8,551 nucleotides of DNA. Source: Clostridia bacterium. GTDB lineage: Bacteria > Bacillota > Clostridia > HGM11327. A program made the translations under genes and the position numbers. Location of the stretch: the NCBI GenBank assembly GCA_017935525.1, contig JAGBHJ010000175.1:1-8551 (forward strand), in the 5' to 3' direction. The stretch's first letter is position 1. Every line of letters starts with the position of its first letter. Below, piece by piece: positions 5,640 to 8,551 of the stretch. The notes under the pieces were generated by a model that was given only the letters and a program-made list of their open reading frames with translations, was not told where the DNA came from and ran no database searches.

Positions 5640-7184
5640 TCAGCCGTAAATTCTCTTACGGAACCAAGCCATCTGTACCTCGTAATTACCCTCAGATACG
5701 CTGTAATCCTTGTTGGAGTGCCACGTATATACGGGAGGATTGTAGTTGGGGTAGGATGAGTGATTCAAGCTGTTGATATCATCCTTAAACTCCAGCATCT
5801 TAAGTCCCACCGTCCACATTGTATCAAGACCCATATCAGTCTTGATGTACTGTGAGCAATCAACAAAGAGTGTGTACAGTTCAGACAAGGATGCACTGGA
5901 CACCTTGTTTGCAAGCGCCTGGAGCACCTTACCCTGACGGAGGTTTCTGTATCTGTCGTTATCGATCTTTCTGATTCGCATGTACGCCAGAGCCTGTGAG
6001 CCGTTAAGGTGGTAAACGCCTGCTTCCTTTCTTGTGTAGAATACCTTTTCCGTTTCAGCCGCAGAAAGCTTTATATCCACACCGCCAAGGATATTGATAA
6101 TCTTTTCAACACCTGTAAAGTTTACTACTGCAAAATTATCAATGTCGATAGTAAAATAATTTTCGATAGTATTGATAGCAGCGTTTACACCACCCCATGA
6201 GAAAGCGTGAGTAAGCTTTGTTCTTGCACCCACAACGCCCTTTGCATTTACGTAGGGCACCTGAAGATCTCTCATGAATGACGTAAGAGTCATCGTGTTG
6301 TTTCTCGTATTGATAGAAAGGAGCATCATTGTGTCCGATCTGCCGGAGAACACGTTAGCATGTGCATCCACACCAAACAGCATTATATTGATGATATCAT
6401 CCTCCAAAACAGGATCCAGGCTTACCGTAGGTCCGGGTGTTGCCACGGGCTTTTTGGTAGGCGTGGGAGACGGTGTAGGCGTAGGCGTAGGTGTGTGCGT
6501 AGGTGTGGGTGTGGGTGTGGGCGTAGGTGTAGGTGTTGCAGTAGGTACAACCGTAGGCGTGGGAGTGGGTGTAGGCGTAGGTGTAGGTGTTGGCTTTGAT
6601 ACCTCCACTATATTCTCATCCGCCGTTACAACAAATGCGCCCAAGGATCTTCTTGTCATCACGTACACGTCGCCATCAAGAGTGTACTCAACCTCAACAA
6701 CGCTCTGTCCAACTATCTCATAAAGCTCTCCCTCAAAGTCGCCCTTCAGTATCAGCTTTAATATTACGTCGCTTTCAAATTCCCTTTGTGTCAGCACCTC
6801 TTCGCCAACGATCATACCAACCTCTACCACAACAAATTCTCCGTCTGTAAGTGAATCTATATAGTGGTACAGCTCAGTAAAGGAGCTCTTATCTGACGCA
6901 GTAGATGACTGCTCAAAGGTATAAAGCATTCCGTCCACGGCGTTGCCGTCTGCAAAGACAATGGAGGAATCCGGTCTGGGAGTAGCGGTGGTCATCTGGG
7001 ATGCATCCACAGTTGCGCTGGGATCCGTAAAGATGGGATCGTCCCCTCCTGTTATATAATTACCGATCAGATCGGCAAAATGCCATATTATACCGCCAAT
7101 TATTGCCACCAGCACTGCCGCAATGGTAATGCCGATGACAGCCTTTTTGGACATAGGCTTTTTTTCTTTCTTTTCATTAGACAT
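5640..7184 (-). CDS. LytR-CpsA-Psr (LCP) family membrane protein with Thr-Pro linker
   Basis: A 514-residue envelope protein. LCP proteins transfer lipid-linked glycopolymers such as teichoic acid or capsule onto peptidoglycan outside the membrane. Domains in order: a basic cytoplasmic N-terminus (1-14); one membrane anchor (about 15-37); an extracellular segment with many beta-prone stretches and no match I recognise (about 75-195); a Thr-Pro repeat linker (about 198-251); and the LCP domain (about 265-430). The domain begins with INIMLFGVD and carries the phosphate-binding residues Arg282 and Asp284 (GRSDT), Arg305-Asp306, Arg402 and Arg404 (YMRIR), and NDRYRNLRQ (409-417). A C-terminal extension of about 80 residues ends in FRKRIYG. 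GAGG lies nine bases before the ATG, and the gene follows minE by 21 bases. The minCDE context suggests envelope assembly linked to division, which is an inference. Confidence 0.9.
   Translation of the reverse strand: MSNEKKEKKPMSKKAVIGITIAAVLVAIIGGIIWHFADLIGNYITGGDDPIFTDPSATVDASQMTTATPRPDSSIVFADGNAVDGMLYTFEQSSTASDKSSFTELYHYIDSLTDGEFVVVEVGMIVGEEVLTQREFESDVILKLILKGDFEGELYEIVGQSVVEVEYTLDGDVYVMTRRSLGAFVVTADENIVEVSKPTPTPTPTPTPTPTVVPTATPTPTPTPTPTPTHTPTPTPTPSPTPTKKPVATPGPTVSLDPVLEDDIINIMLFGVDAHANVFSGRSDTMMLLSINTRNNTMTLTSFMRDLQVPYVNAKGVVGARTKLTHAFSWGGVNAAINTIENYFTIDIDNFAVVNFTGVEKIINILGGVDIKLSAAETEKVFYTRKEAGVYHLNGSQALAYMRIRKIDNDRYRNLRQGKVLQALANKVSSASLSELYTLFVDCSQYIKTDMGLDTMWTVGLKMLEFKDDINSLNHSSYPNYNPPVYTWHSNKDYSVSEGNYEVQMAWFRKRIYG
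6460..6593 (-). repeat. Hexanucleotide-like repeat coding for the Thr-Pro linker
   Basis: About 22 imperfect copies of a 6-base unit (GGYGTR on the plus strand) encode alternating Thr-Pro, broken by VVPTA, a His and a Ser. Gain or loss of a unit by slippage keeps the reading frame, so linker length may vary between strains. Such proline-rich spacers usually span the cell wall or hold domains apart. Confidence 0.88.
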
Positions 7185-7205
7185 TTATACTAACCTCTTT
7201 CCTTT

Positions 7206-7484
7206 TCAATCCCAAGCCTTGCTCTTTTCCTTTACCTGGAGTATGGGCACCACAATGATCATTGTGGAATTTCCCTTTACTACGTTTGTGGGATCGTCAC
7301 TATGCTTTACCTCAATATCCATCTGCTTGCTGTCTACCTCAAAGTACTTTTCCAGTATAGCGGCAAACTCTCTGGTTACGGAGTCAATTACCTTTTCGGG
7401 CACCATTGAACGCTCGCTGGTAAGGATTACCTTGAGCCTGTTCTTTGCAGTTGATGCGGAGCTGCTCTTAAAAAAATTAAACAT
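7206..7484 (-). CDS. minE: Cell division topological specificity factor MinE
   Basis: A 92-residue MinE, the usual size. MinE stimulates MinD ATPase and removes MinCD from the membrane at midcell, so the division block stays at the poles. The N-terminal MFNFFK is the amphipathic membrane-targeting stretch. AKNRLKVILTSER (13-25) is the MinD-contacting segment, and the C-terminal topological specificity domain has MDIEVK and MIIVVPI beta strands. It lies 48 bases after minD. No Shine-Dalgarno sequence is visible before ATG 7484 (the preceding 17 bases are almost all A/T). An AAAGGA exists further up, about 33 bases from the ATG, so translation may rely on minD. Confidence 0.95.
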   Translation of the reverse strand: MFNFFKSSSASTAKNRLKVILTSERSMVPEKVIDSVTREFAAILEKYFEVDSKQMDIEVKHSDDPTNVVKGNSTMIIVVPILQVKEKSKAWD

Positions 7485-7532
7485 GATATTATATATTATT
7501 TTGCGGAACGAATAATTCCGTTTTCCTTTCTC

Positions 7533-8315
7533 TTAGTTCTTAGAAAACACCTTTTTGATCTTGCCAAACAATCCCTTTGGCTCCTCCTCTATCTCCATGC
7601 CGCAAAGCTTTCTTGCGATCTGATCGTAAGCCTTGCCCGCCTTTGAGTGAGAATTCGTTACCGCAGGCTCGCCCTTATTGGAAGCCTCAATAATACAATT
7701 ATCCTCGGGAATTGAGCCCAAAAGCTTGATTCCCAAAAGCTCTCTTGTATCCTCGATGTCAAGCATATCGTTCTTCTTGATCATTTCGGGTCTTGTACGG
7801 TTTACCACCAGCACGGGATCCTCAATACCCTCTGCATAAAGCAGACCGATTATTCTGTCAGCGTCCCTTATGGATGAAACCTCGGGGATGGCAACAACGA
7901 TCGCCTTTTCTGCACCCGCAACGGAATTCTTGAAGCCCTGCTCAATGCCTGCGGGGCAGTCAATAATTACAAAGTCGTACTTTTCCTTCAGCTCCTTGCA
8001 AAGCTCCTTCATCTGCTCCGGCGTTACGGCGTTCTTATCCCTTGTCTGTGCCGCGGGCATTATGTAAAGCTCCTCAAAACGCTTATCCTTAATAAGTGCC
8101 TGGTTAAGTCTGCACTTCTTTTCAACGTAATCTACCAGATCGTAAACGATCCTGTTTTCCAGACCCATTACAAGGTCAAGATTTCTTAAACCGATATCAC
8201 CGTCCACCAGAACTACGCTCTTGCCCAGCTGAGCCAACGCCGTACCGATATTGGCCGTGGTGGTAGTCTTACCAACGCCGCCCTTACCGGACGTTACTAC
8301 TATAACCTCTCCCAT
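7533..8315 (-). CDS. minD: Septum site-determining ATPase MinD
   Basis: A 260-residue MinD of the ParA/MinD ATPase family. ATP-bound dimers sit on the membrane and recruit MinC to block FtsZ assembly away from midcell. Visible parts are the deviant Walker A GKGGVGKTT (10-18, Lys11 and Lys16), switch I DGDIGLRNLD (38-47), switch II/Walker B VIIDCPAGIE (116-125), the base-binding VVNRTRPE, and a C-terminal amphipathic membrane anchor LFGKIKKVFSKN (249-260). GGAGG lies eight bases before the ATG. It is between minC (30-base gap) and minE, the standard order. Confidence 0.98.
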   Translation of the reverse strand: MGEVIVVTSGKGGVGKTTTTANIGTALAQLGKSVVLVDGDIGLRNLDLVMGLENRIVYDLVDYVEKKCRLNQALIKDKRFEELYIMPAAQTRDKNAVTPEQMKELCKELKEKYDFVIIDCPAGIEQGFKNSVAGAEKAIVVAIPEVSSIRDADRIIGLLYAEGIEDPVLVVNRTRPEMIKKNDMLDIEDTRELLGIKLLGSIPEDNCIIEASNKGEPAVTNSHSKAGKAYDQIARKLCGMEIEEEPKGLFGKIKKVFSKN

Positions 8316-8345
8316 TTATATATCCTCCAAAAATATTTTACTGTT

Positions 8346-8551
8346 TTATCTGTCCACCGCCGACTCAACGCTGATAAACTCGCCCGTGATCCTTGCGATC
8401 TCCGGCTTAAGCTGCAGCTTTGGCTTTGAGTCAGGGGATTTTGCAATAATATGCGCTATTCTGATCTGCAACGGAACCATGCAAAGCGCATATATGTACG
8501 CATTTACGTCGCCGTTACAGCCTGCATGGGCAGTACCTCTCAACGTGCCCA
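8346..8551 (-). CDS. minC: Septum site-determining protein MinC, C-terminal part
   Basis: The last 68 residues of MinC, the FtsZ assembly inhibitor recruited by MinD. The frame is open to the window edge. It carries the C-terminal beta-helix signature GTLRGTAHAGCNGDVNAYI, then LQIRIAHIIA and PEIARI, all typical of MinC. The N-terminal FtsZ-inhibiting domain lies outside the window. The promoter of the minCDE-lcp unit must therefore also lie outside, to the right. Confidence 0.93.
   Translation of the reverse strand, partial: GTLRGTAHAGCNGDVNAYIYALCMVPLQIRIAHIIAKSPDSKPKLQLKPEIARITGEFISVESAVDR

Noticed and set aside
5237..5776. 179-codon plus-strand frame
   Set aside because: Spans antisense of gcvPA, the intergenic hairpin and the LCP end; no family features.
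6460..6593. Possible CRISPR or noncoding tandem array
   Set aside because: The repeat unit is six bases, has no spacers and encodes an in-frame Thr-Pro linker.
6274..6723. Plus-strand Gly-Val repeat protein
   Set aside because: Antisense reading of the Thr-Pro repeat of the LCP gene.

Overview
The window looks like a chromosome segment of an anaerobic Clostridia-type Bacillota. This is an inference from four things: a complete minCDE cluster, a glycine decarboxylase P-protein split into A and B subunits, CCA-encoding tRNA genes, and moderate GC with AT-rich TTGACA/TATAAT promoters. No phage, insertion sequence, CRISPR array or plasmid function is visible.

Left edge (1-454): two tRNA-Gly(TCC) genes face each other tail to tail, 23 bases apart, and form a near-perfect inverted repeat. 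The left gene is cut by the window edge. The roughly 300 bases after them hold no convincing protein gene. They do hold three consensus-quality promoters. Two point left towards the complete tRNA gene: a proximal one at 192-220, and a distal one at 319-347 with no obvious gene of its own. One points right at 416-444 and drives the next operon.

Rightward operon (455-3159): a MATE-family efflux transporter, broken by a single-base frameshift in a run of seven T; the DNA repair methyltransferase Ogt; and an alpha/beta-hydrolase esterase. Both gene junctions are 4-base ATGA overlaps, so translation is probably coupled. The operon ends at a strong hairpin (3167-3198) that it shares with the convergent operon.

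Leftward operon (8551 down to 3207): minC (3-prime part only), minD and minE, the division-site selection system; then a membrane-anchored LytR-CpsA-Psr (LCP) protein with a long Thr-Pro repeat linker; then two overlapping genes related to the glycine decarboxylase subunits GcvPA and GcvPB. The first four genes together concern division and the cell envelope.

The most unusual part is the GcvPA/GcvPB-like pair. Both reading frames are intact and translationally coupled, but both proteins have lost signature active-site motifs. The B subunit has glutamate where the PLP-binding lysine should be and lacks the usual C-terminal region of about 100 residues. No gcvT, gcvH or lpd is present here. The pair is unlikely to be a working glycine decarboxylase. 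It is either a retained pseudo-enzyme complex with a new role or an early stage of decay.
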